From Medicago truncatula (Eukaryota; Streptophyta; Magnoliopsida; Fabales; Fabaceae), in assembly GCF_003473485.1 (NCBI RefSeq), contig NC_053042.1, positions 51,733,762-51,797,761 of the forward strand: DNA of 64,000 nucleotides, read 5' to 3'. Positions 11,666 to 21,972 of this stretch are shown one piece after another; positions within the stretch are counted from its first letter, which is position 1; the number at the start of each line of letters is the position of its first letter. Made by a program: the position numbers and the translations under genes. The notes under the pieces were generated by a model, which saw nothing but the letters and a program-made list of their open reading frames with translations, made no database searches and was not told the origin of the DNA.

Positions 11666-11934
11666 CTTTTGAAGGCCTGAGTTTAACTTTTTAATATTTT
11701 AGTTAAATACAAATAGGCTCATCTCGAAGTTGATAAGGTTGACTTATTAATTGGTTAATTAAATACCCATTAACATCGGTTGTTATGCCTTGAGATGAAT
11801 GCTGTGATACATGAAGAATGTACTAGTAGCCAAAGTTATGTCCTAATATCATGAACTCTCCCTTTTCAATTTCAATTGATGACTAATTTCTGTTATAATC
11901 ATATGAAAAAGCTGTGTTGTTGTATGAGATAGAG

Positions 11935-12235
11935 TGTTGGGTAGTAAAAAGCCAGCACAAAAAGGATTGAGGTCCATGAGGATGCTGTACTTGATGAGTG
12001 GCAATACTAGACGAGAAAGGATCCATAACAAAGAAAAACACGAGATAGGAATAGGAACAATAACATTAAAGAGAGGGAGTTGGGCTAGCAAGCTAGCACC
12101 AATTGTAATAAGATGGTTAAATCTCGACTTAGCTGGTTTGGACATGTGTGAAGGAAATCTATAGATTCTATAGTAAGAAGAATAGATCACATATGTGGTG
12201 GATCAGTCGATAGATGTAGAGAAAAACTATGAAAA
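11935..12235 (+). mobile_element. LINE reverse-transcriptase 3' fragment (unit B)
   Basis: Duplicate of the 3650 fragment. It shows the same KMVKSRLSWFGHV stretch in one frame near 12.11 kb, interrupted before and after by frame breaks. Confidence 0.65.
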
Positions 12236-12357
12236 ATGTGAAGTCTACCAATGTAATGATGACAATGACATGTGACAAAAATAAGAGGTCAAAACTTCAA
12301 TTTTTCTAAACTAATTGTTTGAACTAATTGAATCACAAACAATAACTTTTCATATAA

Positions 12358-12429
12358 GGGCATTTGGTCTAGTGGTATGATTCTCGCTTTGGGTGCGAGA
12401 GGTCCCGAGTTCGATTCTCGGAATGCCCC
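12358..12429 (+). tRNA. tRNA-Pro (anticodon TGG)
   Basis: 72 nt, identical to the 3125 copy, complete cloverleaf, TTTT after the discriminator base. Position 2 in unit B. Its equivalent in unit A has the other T-stem, so the T-stem type does not simply follow position. Confidence 0.95.
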
Positions 12430-12963
12430 TTTTGAAGGTTAGGAGGTTAACTTTCCAATATATTAGTTAAATACCAATAAGCTCTGTTTTTTGTTTTGGT
12501 TGAAGATTTGGAATCTGATAAGGTTGACTTATTAGTTTTAAGATCCAGAAGCTTTCAAGTTTATATGCTTTTCATTTTTTAAGATCTGGAAGCTGTCAAG
12601 TTTTATCTACATACTAGTGTCTAGTAGCATCTATATACTTAAGTAAAAACTAGCATTAGGGACTGCATGTGGCTGCTTTATATGAATGCTGAACAGTGTA
12701 TGGGTGTTAGCTGAAAAACAAGCGGATCATATAAGACTATTGTGAGTCATGGTTTATCAAACTTTATCTTTAATGATAAAATCCCAAGTTAACCCCTGAC
12801 TGGTACATAAGTAAGTAGACTCTAATACTTTTTTTTATAAACCAAGTTATCCTCTGCGCACAACTAATATTACAATACAACTGCAGACCATGTGGTATGC
12901 ATTAACATTTTCAATAGTAAACAAGAAGACATATATCTCACCTAACCTTGCTTACTTCAATAT

Positions 12964-13035
12964 GGCCATTTGGTCTAGTGGTATGATTCTCGCTTTGGGT
13001 GTGAGAGGTTCCGAGTTCGATTCTCGGAATGCCCC
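12964..13035 (+). tRNA. tRNA-Pro (anticodon TGG), mildly decayed
   Basis: 72 nt at position 3 of unit B. The acceptor starts GGCCATT, giving one mismatch against AATGCCC, and the anticodon stem is CTCGC/GTGAG with one wobble pair. Anticodon TGG, T-arm normal. The downstream tract is atttttt. Function is uncertain because of the acceptor mismatch. Confidence 0.75.
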
Positions 13036-13559
13036 ATTTTTTGTTAATTTAGTATTCTCAGTGTTTGAAAACTGCCCAAAACCAATTTTCATTCAATATT
13101 TTTGGATCTTCTTCAATAAAATCTGTTCAGATCGGGTTTTATATTCTTTCTTAAACCAATCCATAGCCAAATTACACACATCTAGTTTGATTTGCATATT
13201 GCATTTATTTATTCATTCATATTAGAGAACATGGTATTCAATGTTGATAACATTCTGATTTGAATGTTTTTGCTTTAGTCCTCATCAGAATACATAATGA
13301 GATCCTAATGCATATTAGAAAGAAATCTTGTCATTAATTTGTGTTGTGATTACATGTGGTGAAAATAAGAGGTATGAATTAATTATTTTCCTAAAACAAT
13401 CGTCCAAGTAACTCACACAGGAAGATGTTATTAAAGTGAGAATGTTATCAATGTAATGATGACATGTGGTAAAATAAGAGGTCTAAATTCAATATTTTTC
13501 TTCAAATAATTGCGTGAACTAACTAATATAGACATTCATAAACAAAACTTTTCATAGTA

Positions 13560-13631
13560 GGGCATTTGGTCTAGTGGTATGATTCTCGCTTTGGGTGCGA
13601 GAGGTCCGGAGTTCGATTCTCCGAATGCCCC
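13560..13631 (+). tRNA. tRNA-Pro (anticodon TGG), T-stem variant B
   Basis: Complete cloverleaf with T-stem CGGAG/CTCCG, identical to the 4276 and 18952 copies. Followed by ccttttg. Position 4 in unit B. Confidence 0.94.
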
Positions 13632-13855
13632 CTTTTGTGAAGGTTAGGAGTTTTATTTTTCAACATTTTAGTTAAAGACAAATAAACTCAGTATTTTTTT
13701 TTTATTGTTGAAGATCTTGAAGCTGACAAGGATGACTTATTAATTGGTTAGTTGAATCTCAATAAGCATCAGTTTGTATACTTCTAGTTTTTAAAGATCT
13801 GGAATCTGTCAAGTTTGACTTATATGTTGTGTACAATACTAGTAGATAGATAATA

Positions 13856-13982
13856 CTCCCTCTGGTCCTTTTTATAAGACACAAACTTGTCAACAAAAGT
13901 AAATGTATTTGGTCCACATTATGAACCAAATACATCAACTTTAGTTGACCAATTTGTCTCTTATAAAAAGGACCATAGGGAG
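13856..13982. mobile_element. Stowaway MITE, 127 bp
   Basis: TA target duplication (13854-55, 13983-84). Termini CTCCCTCTGGTCCTTTTTAT and the inverse ending GGACCATAGGGAG. The whole element folds into a hairpin. Tc1/mariner-type, nonautonomous. Confidence 0.88.
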
Positions 13983-14344
13983 TAATTAACTTCAGGTGCT
14001 GCATGCAAATGTCTTGTTGAGATGAATGCTGGAATACATGAATAATGTGTATTGGTGGTTGCTGAAAAACATGTTGGCCATTGAAGAATGTTGTGAACCT
14101 GAATGGTAAATAAGTATAATACTCTCTTTGATACCTTTGTTGGTAAACCAAGCTATCACAAGATTAAATCACAAGCTATCAGATTTGGTTTAAATCCAGT
14201 CAAAAATAGAAAAGGAAAACTAGTAGCAGTCTGCAATGTTGTTGGAGTCTGCAATGTAACATACCAACATCATCTCTTCAAAGACCTTGATATCAGTCTG
14301 CAATGTAACATTCAAATTGATTCATATGGCAAGAGTTGAGAGCT

Positions 14345-14650
14345 TCAATTGTTTGCTTTAGAATGTTTTATAACTGAGTCCATGTTGTTGGAGTTTTTAC
14401 ACGAGATCATGATGTAACAAACTTCCCTCCCTTTACACGAGATCATGATGTAACAAACTTCCTTCCCATATATTGATTTCAGTCCCCTGCACATGTGAAA
14501 CAACATCATATGAAAGGCAAGTACGGACACATCCTGATTAAAAGCTAAAATTTGAAATCATAGGATCACACACTACTTAAACCTTTTCTGTCAGGTCTTG
14601 CTTAGACAAATCCCCAGGTTTATCAATCTTGTTACTTAGAACCAGCAGTG
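14345..14650 (-). pseudogene. ARL8 GTPase pseudogene (copy 4)
   Basis: Minus strand last exon reads [18 protein letters not shown], then repeats [13 protein letters not shown] because of a small internal tandem duplication of about 36 nt, then ends KHSKANN. The upstream NKID exon remnant lies near 14.59-14.65 kb. The internal duplication is unique to this copy. Confidence 0.7.
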
Positions 14651-14920
14651 GATGTGTCCACTCTTTTAACTCTTCCACCCCAGCCACCAAGTCAACCTTA
14701 TAACTCCCATGTCATGGGATGATAACTGTACTTTGTGATACCTGGCCATATAGATAATCAAAATGAAATTGATTCTATTTGTGGTGCAGTGCAGATTGTG
14801 ACATGCCATTTGGTGACGTGCCATCACTCTTTTATTCATTTTATTTGCTGGAAAATAACATGGCAGTGTGCCACATCAGCATATAGAGGGAGATAGATCA
14901 TGCTAATTTACGTACATGTG

Positions 14921-15129
14921 GTTAACCTCGTTAATGTTTTTTTAATGAAAATGAAAAACAGACTAATGGAAAAATAAAAATAAAAAAATAAAGGATTCAG
15001 CATGAACAAAAATTAAAAAAGAATTACGGAATTAATTATACACACTTTCCAGTTTCCAACACATAAAAAAGAAAAGGTTATATTTCAAGTATTTGCTTGA
15101 ACTAAGACGGTAAATTCTAGCTTCCACTG
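14921..15129. other. Junction between units B and C
   Basis: A-rich stretch at 14.94-15.03 kb with no gene. Unit C starts here without the leading ARL8 piece that opens units A and B. Confidence 0.5.
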
Positions 15130-15395
15130 TCTTGTCTCAACATGCACATGCATAGCATAGCAGGACTTCATCAGGTTAGTTATTCATCATTTTCTCACAA
15201 TATTATTCTTCTATTGCCGTAAACTTGTCCTCTTCTTCAATACACCAATTGCATTGTTATAATCTTAACTGAACCAACATTTTCATTTCAATATCCAATT
15301 CTACATTCAAATTTTTCTCACTATTGAAAACCATTTGCATCTATTAACTGCTTTTATTCAAATAATTTGTCGTTTATCGAATATATATTAGATTA
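15130..15395 (+). repeat. LIP2 5'-leader duplicate (unit C)
   Basis: Contains the TC-rich leader, a gtaaact donor remnant, 'aaccaacattttcatttcaa' and 'taactgcttttattcaaata', matching the LIP2 leader. No coding exon. Confidence 0.65.
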
Positions 15396-16077
15396 TAAAC
15401 CCTTTAATTGTTTGAGGAGTGAGCATTGTAGGATTTCCGACTTTTGAACTATCACACATAATCATCACAATATGTTTGTAAGTTTTCATTGTCTTTGATG
15501 AATTCAATTTTTAACTGTAGGAAAAGAAGCGATCCAATGCATAAAATACAGTGAGGTTATTGCAGTTAACAGTTGAGTTTCATTCCTTTTATTGAAATTA
15601 AAGGGAAAGGTTAAAAAATTCAACTTCTTGGCCTTGACAGAATCCCCAATTTCAGTAGATATGACAATAACAAGAAAAAGTCGCAAGCACGATGGTTAAG
15701 GCCTAGATATTATCCCTGCCCCAAGAAATGGAAGCATAGCCAGAAATCCAGGTACAACATCAATCTCAGCATTTTTGGGCTTGAATTGCTTTATCAAATT
15801 GGTTTCTGATGCATAGTTTTGATTTTCCTGTTGCATTTATTTATCTCACATGTCACAATAGAATTATGGTTTTCAATGTTGATAACATTCTGATTGAATG
15901 TTCTTTTGCTTCAGTCATGATCAGATTAATAATGAGATTATTGAATATGAATATTAGAAAGAAATATTGTCATCTAATTGTTTAGTCATGACATTTGGTG
16001 AAAACAAGAGGTATAAACTTTTTTTTTTCCTTATACAATTGTCTCAACTAACTTACAAACTAATACTTTTCATATCA

Positions 16078-16149
16078 GGGCATTTGGTCTAGTGGTATAA
16101 TTCTCGCTTTGGGTGCGAGAGGTCCCGAGTTCAATTCTCGGAATGCCCC
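16078..16149 (+). tRNA. tRNA-Pro (anticodon TGG), B-box changed
   Basis: 72 nt with all stems pairing, anticodon TGG. Two changes from the consensus: tataatt for tatgatt, and TTCAATT for TTCGATT in the T-loop. The latter alters the internal B-box, so transcription may be reduced. TTTTT follows. Position 1 in unit C. Confidence 0.8.
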
Positions 16150-16379
16150 TTTTTGAAGGTTAGAAGTTTAACTTTTCAATATTTTGGCTGACTTTTTATT
16201 TGGTTAGATAAATACCCATAGGCATCAGTTTTTATGCCTTGAGATGAATGCTGTGATACTTGAATAATGAACTAGTAGCCAGACTTATGTTCTTATTTTA
16301 CAAACTCTCGTTTTGCTATGACAATCAACAAATAATTTCTTTTTTAATCTTGTGAAAAAGTTGCTTTGTTGTATGAGAT

Positions 16380-16545
16380 GAACTGTTGGGTAGTAAAAAG
16401 CCAAGATGAAAAGGATTGAGATTCATGAGGATGCTGCACTGTATGAGCAGAAATACCAAACGAGAAAGGACCCCTAACAAAAAAAAAAGCCGAGATAGGA
16501 TTAGATATCATTAAAGAGAGAGAGTTGGGCTAGCAAGCTAAATGA
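16380..16545 (+). mobile_element. LINE reverse-transcriptase 3' fragment (unit C)
   Basis: Shorter duplicate of the fragments at 3650 and 11935 ('aaggattgagattcatgagg', 'gttgggctagcaagcta'), ending before the WFGHV region. Recognised only through the other two copies. Confidence 0.55.
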
Positions 16546-17268
16546 ATGCTACATTATACATAACATTATAGGATCGTGCATAAGTGGTTAGCAATCTCTA
16601 ACCTTGCAAGTTGTGGTTTTGTAAAGTTGAGTCAAGTCCAACTTAAATTTTATCATAGAATGCAAAATGTAACTTACTTTAGTTGTCAAATGCAAAATGT
16701 AGGACTTCCCACTTATGAAATATCAGAACAATATCCTTTGTATCTTTTCATTGTCTTCGATGAATTCAATTTTTTACTGTGAGAAAATTAGAGATCCATT
16801 GCATAAAATACAGTGAGGTTATTGCAACTAACATCAGAGTTTCATTCCTTTATCAAAATTTAAAGGAAGAGTTCAAAACGTAAACTTCTTGGCTTTGACT
16901 GAAGCTCCAATTTCAGTAAGTATGACAATAACAAGAAAATACAGAAATATTTGACAGGCTTGATAGTTAAGGCCTAGAAATTACCCCTGCCCCAAGAAAC
17001 AGAAGCATAGACGGAAATCTAACTGCAGTATCAATCAAGGTGGTTTCTGATGCATAGTTTGATCTGTCTAATGCATTTATTCATCTCGCAAGTCACAACA
17101 GAACTAGGTATTCAATGTTTATAACAATCTGATTTGAATGTTCTTTTGCTTCTGTCATGATCTGATTACATACTGAGATCCAATTGGATTTGGATATGGA
17201 TATTAGAAAGAAATATTGTCATCAATTTTTTTAGTGATGACATGTGGGGAAAATAAGAAATATAAACA

Positions 17269-17334
17269 TTTTTCTAGTGAAATGATTCTCGCTTTGGGTG
17301 CGAGAGGTCCTGAGTTCGATTCTCAGAATGCCGC
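17269..17334 (+). pseudogene. tRNA-Pro(TGG) pseudogene, 5' end lost
   Basis: The first bases of the acceptor and D-arm are gone (reads tttttctagtgaaatgattc), the 3' acceptor is AATGCCGC, and the D-loop is altered. The anticodon loop TTTGGGT and stem remain. The T-stem is CTGAG/CTCAG, again a compensated pair, so it may have drifted while still functional. Confidence 0.8.
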
Positions 17335-17465
17335 TTTTCGAAGGTCAGGAGTTTAACTTTTCAATATTTTAGTTAAATACAAATAAGCTGTGTTTTTTAT
17401 TTATTTTTGTTGAAGACCTGGAGGCTGGCAAGGCTGACTTTTGTACTAGTAGCCAGACTTATGTC

Positions 17466-17467
<2 letters not shown>

Positions 17468-17502
<35 letters not shown>

Positions 17503-17552
17503 AGGGAGGGAGGGAGGGAGGGAGGGAGGGAGAGAGAGAGAGAGAGAGAGAG
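17468..17552. repeat. Compound GA / GGGA microsatellite
   Basis: About 14 GA repeats, then about nine GGGA repeats, then about ten GA repeats on the plus strand. Purine-only over about 85 nt, able to form triplex-type DNA. Not in units A or B. Confidence 0.95.
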
Positions 17553-17687
17553 CTAATTCATAATAGCAGTTAAAATTTGAATGCTACCAATGTAATGATA
17601 ACAATGACATGTGGTAAAATTCCAATTTTTCCTAACCTAATTGTCTGAATTAATTAATTCATAAACAAAACCTTTCATATCAGGGCA

Positions 17688-17759
17688 GGGCATTTGGTCT
17701 AGAGGTATGATTCTCGCTTTGGGTGCGAGAGGTTCCGAGTTCAATTCTCGGAATGCCCC
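17688..17759 (+). tRNA. tRNA-Pro (anticodon TGG), mildly decayed
   Basis: 72 nt at position 2 of unit C, anticodon TGG, all stems pair. A-box changed to GTCTAGAGG and T-loop to TTCAATT. The 5' end is preceded by a short duplication (cagggcaggg). Followed by a seven-T run. Confidence 0.78.
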
Positions 17760-18472
17760 TGTTTTTTTAATTAAACACAAATAAGTTTTTTTTTTTAATA
17801 TTGTTGAAGATCTGGAATCTGACAAGGTTGACTTATTTGTTTTTAAGATCCAGAAGCTGTCAAGTTTTTATGCTTTTTCGTTTTTTAAGATCTGGAAGCT
17901 GTCAAGTTTGATCTATATACTAGTGTGCAGTTCTAGTATTTATTATTACCTAACAATTAGCATTAGAGACTGCATGTGACTGCTGGGATACATGAATAGT
18001 GTATGGGTGTTGGCTGAAAAACAAGTTGGTCATGAAAGACTATTGTGGGTCATAGTTTATCTTATAAGTTATGTTTTTATACGCATCGATCTGAGATCAA
18101 ACCTCTTACTAAATGATTAAATGACTCAAGTATCTACCACTTATGTCATACCATGGTGGTGACTCTTTGATGTCTTACTTAGAATACCATCTTAGCTTTT
18201 GAGATGGTAGCTTCATCCAGTGGTCAACCGATTCATCCAGTGGTCTCGTTATCATGAGAAGTCACAGGACTGTATTTAGCACCTGGTTTCTGTTGTCAAT
18301 ATTAAGATGTGAAGAACAACCAACAATTGTGTATCCAAATAAGCAGATTTGGTCATTTTCATGCAATATTACAATACAACTGCAGACCATGTGGTATTCA
18401 TGAACAATTTCATTACTAAACAAGAAGACATAGATCTCACCTAACCTTGCTTACTTCAATATGGGCATTTCT

Positions 18473-18485
18473 GCCCAAAACCAAT
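18473..18485 (+). pseudogene. tRNA-Pro deletion remnant (position 3, unit C)
   Basis: The flank 'cttgcttacttcaatatggg' is the same as that before the copies at 5176 and 12964, but only the first bases (gggcattt) remain. The sequence then jumps to 'ctgcccaaaaccaatttt', which lies well downstream of the tRNA in the other units. A single deletion removed nearly the whole gene and its 3' flank. Confidence 0.85.
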
Positions 18486-18951
18486 TTTCATTTGATATTT
18501 TTGGATCTTTTATAAAATCTGTTCGGAAACGATATCATATTCATTCTGAAACCAATTCATAGCCAAATTGCACACATATAGTTTGATTTGGATATTCCTT
18601 TTATTTAGCTCATATTAGAAATATGGTTTTCAATGTTGACAACATTCTGATTTGAATTTTTTTGCTTTAGTCCTCATCAGAATACAAAATGAGATCCTAA
18701 TGGATATGGATATTAGAAAGAATTATTGTCATTAACTTGTGTTGTGATTACATGAGGTGAAAATAAGAGGTATAAATTAATTTTTTCCTAAATTGTGCAA
18801 GTAACTCACACATGGTAAGACATTATTAAAATGAGAATTCTATCAATGTAATGATCACATGTGGTAAAATAAGGTCTAAATTCATTTATTTTCTTAAATA
18901 ATTGCCTGAACTAACTAATAGATACATTCACAAACAAAACTTTTCATAGCA

Positions 18952-19023
18952 GGGCATTTGGTCTAGTGGTATGATTCTCGCTTTGGGTGCGAGAGGTCCG
19001 GAGTTCGATTCTCCGAATGCCCC
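18952..19023 (+). tRNA. tRNA-Pro (anticodon TGG), T-stem variant B
   Basis: Complete 72-nt cloverleaf, identical to the 4276 and 13560 copies, TTTTT downstream. Position 4 in unit C. This position keeps a CGGAG-type T-stem in all three units. Confidence 0.94.
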
Positions 19024-19678
19024 TTTTTGAAGGTTAGGAGTTTTATTTTTCAACATTTTAGTTATATACAAATAAGCTCAGTATTTTCTTTTTGACTCAC
19101 TCAGTATTTTATATTTTTATTGCTGAAGATCTTGAAGCTGACAATGTTGACTTATTAATTGGTTAGTTGAATCTCAATAAGCAACAGTTTGTATACTTCT
19201 AGTTTTTTAAGATCGGTAAGCTGTCAAGTTTGACTTATATGCTCTGTACAGTACTAGTAGATAAATAACAATTAACATCTTGAAGGCTAGGAGGTTAATT
19301 TTTCAATATTTTAGTTAAATACAAATAAGCTCGGTATTTTTGATTTATTGTTGAAGATCTTGAAGATGAATGTTGCATGTGGATGCCTTATTGAGATGAA
19401 TGCTGGAAGCCTGGAACACATGAGTATTGTTTGTTGGTGTTGGCTGAAAAACATGTTGGTCTATGAAGAATATTGTGAATCTGAATGGTATATAAGTAAG
19501 TAGACTCTCTTTGATACCTTTGATGGTAAACCAAGTTATCATATGATTTTATTAAAAGCTGTTCCAAAATAAAAAACTAGTATGACACAGACACGCACCA
19601 ATATCATCCCTTCAATGACCTTGATATCAGTCTGCAATGTAACATTCAAATAGAATCCTAGGGCAGAAGTTGAGAGCT

Positions 19679-20069
19679 TCAGTTCTTTGCGTTAGAATGT
19701 TTTACAAACCAACAAATAACTGAGTCGATGTTGGTGGAGTTTTTACTTGAGATCATGATGCAACAAACTTCTCTCTCATTTATTGATTTCAGTCTCCAGT
19801 GCACGTGAAACAACATCAATGAAAGGAAAGTACAAGCACATCCTGAACAAATATAAAATTTTGAAATCAAAGGATCACAATAGCTTGGCTAGACACACTA
19901 CACAGTACTTACATCTTTTCTGTCGTGTCTTGCTTAGACAAAGCACCAGGTTTGTCAATCTTATTACCAAGAACCAGAAGCTGAATCACATTTAAAGATG
20001 CTTAACAAATGATGGAGTTCATTTCTTGAGACAGGTAGATTCTCATAATCACCTGCATCAACAACGTAA
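19679..20069 (-). pseudogene. ARL8 GTPase pseudogene (copy 5, best preserved)
   Basis: Minus strand. The last exon reads [20 protein letters not shown] then [18 protein letters not shown]. The middle exon near 19.93-19.99 kb reads [18 protein letters not shown], with the NKID guanine-specificity motif intact. The upstream exon near 20.0-20.07 kb reads YVVDAGDYENLPVSRNELHH before the frame breaks. P-loop and switch exons are absent. It is the copy closest to a functional ARL8 and the key to recognising the other four. Confidence 0.8.
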
Positions 20070-20640
20070 CTTAGAGTTCCGGCAAAAAAAGTGGATGATA
20101 ATTGATCTTTATTTGCTTGGGATAATCTAAAATGAAATTTAACAAAAACGGAAGAAAAAATGAAGTTGAAAATTTATGATGGCTTGGCTGGAAACAACTA
20201 AAGCTATGTCTTGGCAATTTTAGTTTCACTGAAGTTTGAACTAGGCTTTCAAGTGCAAGTTTGCTACAAAATTGATGAAACAATATCATCCTAATAGTTT
20301 TCACATTGATGCAATCATCGAGGAAATATTGAGAGAAATAAATCAACAAAACCTACGTGGCACTTATATTTTTGATTGAAGATGTGTTTGATGTCCAATA
20401 CGATACAACGACACATGTAGTTAAATTCTTCTACTTCAATTTTTTCAAATTGTTACCATTGTCGACTCGCCAATATCATTGCCATGTCTGGGTTAAATTT
20501 ATGAGTATATTCAAAAACTTAGTTGGTAGTTAGTTTGTTTTAAATTTCCATTGATTGATAAAAACTATTTAAAAGAAAATTCATCTAAAAAACCCAAAGC
20601 AAAATAAATTAAATAAATAAAAAGCCAATAAATTTAAATA
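20070..20640. other. Spacer before LIP2, promoter region
   Basis: No gene is supported. 20.24-20.33 kb resembles 6.98-7.07 kb. The last 300 bp should contain the LIP2 promoter; I see no clear TATA element. Confidence 0.4.
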
Positions 20641-20857
20641 AAGAGTAAATTACATTGGGCAGTTATGCTCCACATATTTTCTTCCACTACAACACTGGGA
20701 ATTCTATCTTCTCCAATTCCATTCCCTCACAATATTCTTCTTCTTCACATTTTCACTTCACGATCACATACTTCTCCTTCTATTGAAGTAAATTGTCCGA
20801 ATTGCACTGTTACCCATCTCAATTTTCACTCATCAAGTACCATTTTTATTTTTCCAG
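20641..20857 (+). promoter_or_regulatory. LIP2: LIP2 5' UTR exon with upstream ORF
   Basis: Inferred noncoding first exon. It ends at a strong donor (ccag|gtaagt, 20857/20858), and the intron runs to the acceptor acag|gc at 21261/21262, three bases before the LIP2 start. An ATG at 20665 opens a frame through the whole exon that is out of frame with LIP2 after splicing, so it would act as an upstream ORF. The exon 5' end is a guess from similarity with the duplicated leaders. Confidence 0.6.
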
Positions 20858-21264
20858 GTAAGTCTTTCTTAAATTCAATATGCAATTCTACATTGGAAAT
20901 TTTGCTCACCGTTGAAAACCCATTTGAATCTAGTAACAGCTTTTATTCATAAAAATTGAAATTTATTGAATATATGACTTTACCGTGAATGCCCTTTAAC
21001 TGTTTGTTGGAATGTTTCTTCCAACTGTTTGTATGGATTCTAATATTCTGCTGTATTTTGCGGTTACTTATGGGAAGTGGGATTCTATGGATGCAATTTT
21101 TGGTGTAGGGCATTCTAAATAAAAAGGAATTCACTTTCTAGATTTGAGAAATGAAAAGTAGTTTTTTTTTTTTTTTTTAAGTCAAACTAGCACACCGAAA
21201 TTGTGAAAAGTAGTTATATTATAAAAGCATTTTATGTAATTGATAATGTCCTTGTGAACAGGCA

Positions 21265-21972
21265 ATGAGGGCTTTGCGAACCCTTGAGGTATGGAAAATG
21301 GGAGTCGTCAACTATTTGGATGCGTTAAAACTGCAGGAAAAGCTAGTCTTGGATAGAAAATCGCATAAGAGATGTGATACTCTATTGTCTTTGCAACACC
21401 CTCCTACATACACCGTTGGCAAAAGACAAACTGTTCATAATTTATTAATCCCTCAGTCAGAATTGGAACAGATCGGAGCTGAGCTTCACTACACACAACG
21501 TGGAGGAGACATTACATTTCACGGTCCACACCAAGCCATTTTATATCCTATCATATCGCTTCGTGACACGGGACTTGGTGCTAGAAAATTTGTAGAAAAA
21601 ATTGAGTCAACTATGATTGAACTGGCAGGTCTATACGGCGTGAAAGCTTGTCCTGGAAAGAAGTGTGAGACAGGAGTTTGGGTTGGAGAAAGAAAGATAG
21701 GTGCAATTGGTGTTCGGATATCAAATGCAATCACTTCTCATGGATTGGCATTTAATATTGATCCTGATTTAAACTACTTTAGGCACATCGTTCCCTGTGG
21801 AATTGCTGATAAAGAAGTGACATCTTTGAGAAGAGAGACAGATTTTGACCTTCCCACAGAAGAAATAATACAAGAGCAGTTGGTTTCATGTTTTGCAAGA
21901 ATTTTTGGTTATGATAACTTGATCTGGAAGGAGGATGCTTCTATATCATCCGATAAAAATGAAACTGAATGA
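21265..21972 (+). CDS. LIP2: Lipoyl(octanoyl) transferase, mitochondrial (LipB family)
   Basis: This 235-residue single-exon protein moves octanoate from acyl carrier protein to the lipoyl domains of mitochondrial complexes such as the glycine-decarboxylase H protein. This is the first step before lipoyl synthase. It aligns along its full length with Arabidopsis LIP2 as I remember it, starting MRALRTLEVWKMG. The family signature RGGDITFHGPHQ is at 79-90. The two catalytic residues are present: Lys144 in GERKIGAIGVR and Cys178 in VPCGIADKEV. The start is chosen because the splice acceptor lies three bases upstream and the family begins here. Length is normal. The intact gene is the source of the leader fragments scattered through the window. 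Confidence 0.95.
   Translation: MRALRTLEVWKMGVVNYLDALKLQEKLVLDRKSHKRCDTLLSLQHPPTYTVGKRQTVHNLLIPQSELEQIGAELHYTQRGGDITFHGPHQAILYPIISLRDTGLGARKFVEKIESTMIELAGLYGVKACPGKKCETGVWVGERKIGAIGVRISNAITSHGLAFNIDPDLNYFRHIVPCGIADKEVTSLRRETDFDLPTEEIIQEQLVSCFARIFGYDNLIWKEDASISSDKNETE

Larger units (their letters stand above)
7931..14920. repeat. Higher-order repeat unit B
   Basis: Second segment, collinear with unit A: decayed ARL8 piece (8.21 kb), LIP2-leader copy (10.2 kb), tRNA-Pro at 11593, 12358, 12964 and 13560, then ARL8 pseudogene (14.35 kb). It lacks the hAT MITE at position 1 and lacks about 240 bp present in A (4.84-5.07 kb) and C. It carries its own hAT-like and Stowaway insertions. Confidence 0.8.
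15000..20070. repeat. Higher-order repeat unit C
   Basis: Third segment: LIP2-leader copy, tRNA-Pro at 16078, a decayed extra copy at 17269, tRNA-Pro at 17688, a deletion remnant at 18473, tRNA-Pro at 18952, then ARL8 pseudogene. The stretch 16.54-17.46 kb is a second copy of the position-1 subunit (shared 'aagttgtggttttgtaaagt' with 10.8 kb), so unit C has one more tRNA position than A and B. Confidence 0.78.

Noticed and set aside
12890-13225. 111-codon open frame spanning a tRNA-Pro gene
   Set aside because: The frame is created by reading through the tRNA and its AT-rich flank; the same happens at 5075.
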